A DNA stretch of 13,236 bases from Bacillota bacterium. GTDB lineage: Bacteria > Bacillota > Clostridia > Acetivibrionales > JAKOSZ01. Each line of letters opens with the position of its first letter. Position 1 is the stretch's first letter. Shown here in pieces: positions 13,053-13,236 of this stretch. The notes beneath the pieces were generated by a model. That model was not told the origin of the DNA. It saw only the letters and a program-made list of their open reading frames with translations, and did not search any database. The DNA is taken from positions 1 to 13,236 of the forward strand of contig JAKOSZ010000145.1 in NCBI GenBank assembly GCA_029776555.1. The letters run 5' to 3'. The position numbers and the translations under genes were made by a program.

Positions 13053-13236
13053 ATGAATATAAGGGTTTATGAAAACATAGGGGGCTACAGGGTATCCGCG
13101 GTAGGGGACGCCGTGCTTGTGGAAGGGGTTCGGGATTTGGACCTGACCCATACCTTCGAGTGCGGCCAGTGCTTCAGGTGGCTCCGCCAGCCTGATGGGA
13201 GCTATACGGGCGTAGTGCGGGGGAGGGTGCTTAACG
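13053..13236 (+). CDS. 8-oxoguanine DNA glycosylase, 5' part only (cut by window end)
   Basis: The first 61 codons are in the window and the frame stays open at the last base. The sequence begins MNIRVYENIGGYRVSAVGDA and contains FECGQCFRW at residues 35-43, the signature of the N-terminal domain of 8-oxoguanine glycosylases (OGG1-type, OGG_N), followed by YTGVVRGRVL. Such enzymes remove 8-oxo-guanine from DNA in base-excision repair; the catalytic HhH-GPD domain, with its Lys and Asp, would lie beyond the window. AGGAG lies at 13040-13044, 8 nt before the ATG. The gene is divergent from the DUF6062-type gene. The family is recognised by motif and, although only a fraction is visible, the call is fairly secure. 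Confidence 0.85.
   Translation, partial: MNIRVYENIGGYRVSAVGDAVLVEGVRDLDLTHTFECGQCFRWLRQPDGSYTGVVRGRVLN

Overview
The window reads as chromosomal DNA from an endospore-forming member of the Clostridia (Firmicutes). The support is a sporulation gene (ytxC), a zapA/dut/Nudix/yigZ housekeeping run, a small cysteine-rich protein of a type common in clostridia, a DUF6062-type protein, strong AG-rich Shine-Dalgarno sites and sigma-A-like promoters. Several genes are best started at TTG or GTG. I cannot name the species; relatives of Acetivibrio/Ruminiclostridium are a guess from recalled protein similarity.

Layout. Positions 28-3187 hold five forward genes: zapA (cell division), dut (dUTPase), a membrane-anchored protein of unknown function, a Nudix-fold protein with a degenerate catalytic box, and a YigZ/IMPACT-family protein. 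A 17-bp perfect inverted repeat flanked by a short direct repeat lies between zapA and dut. Facing them on the minus strand (3208-4373) is a two-transmembrane sensor histidine kinase split by a frameshift at a run of eight A. A forward promoter (4662-4690) then drives yebC. Next come three small minus-strand genes: a membrane protein with two CxxC pairs, a DUF378 protein, and a 53-residue cysteine-rich protein.

Positions 6555-7069 are a gene-free stretch rich in hairpins, followed by ytxC. After ytxC another gene-free stretch (8033-8607) has a near-consensus promoter and a strong terminator about 195 nt apart with no credible reading frame between them, so it probably encodes a small RNA or a leader. 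Then comes a protein joining a P-loop ATP-binding domain to an Asp23/Gls24-like domain, and 15 bp later a large GH78-type alpha-L-rhamnosidase without a signal peptide. A convergent DUF6062-type gene and the first 61 codons of an 8-oxoguanine DNA glycosylase close the window.

How the genes fit together. dut, the Nudix-fold protein and the glycosylase belong to the broad theme of nucleotide-pool and DNA-damage care, but they are not one operon. ytxC and the small clostridial genes fit a spore former. The most unusual items are the split kinase with its A AAA AAA slippery site, the P-loop/Asp23 fusion, the orphan transcript at 8203-8396, and the hairpin-rich region at 6600-6930. I found no mobile element, CRISPR array, rRNA or tRNA, and no convincing new multi-gene system.
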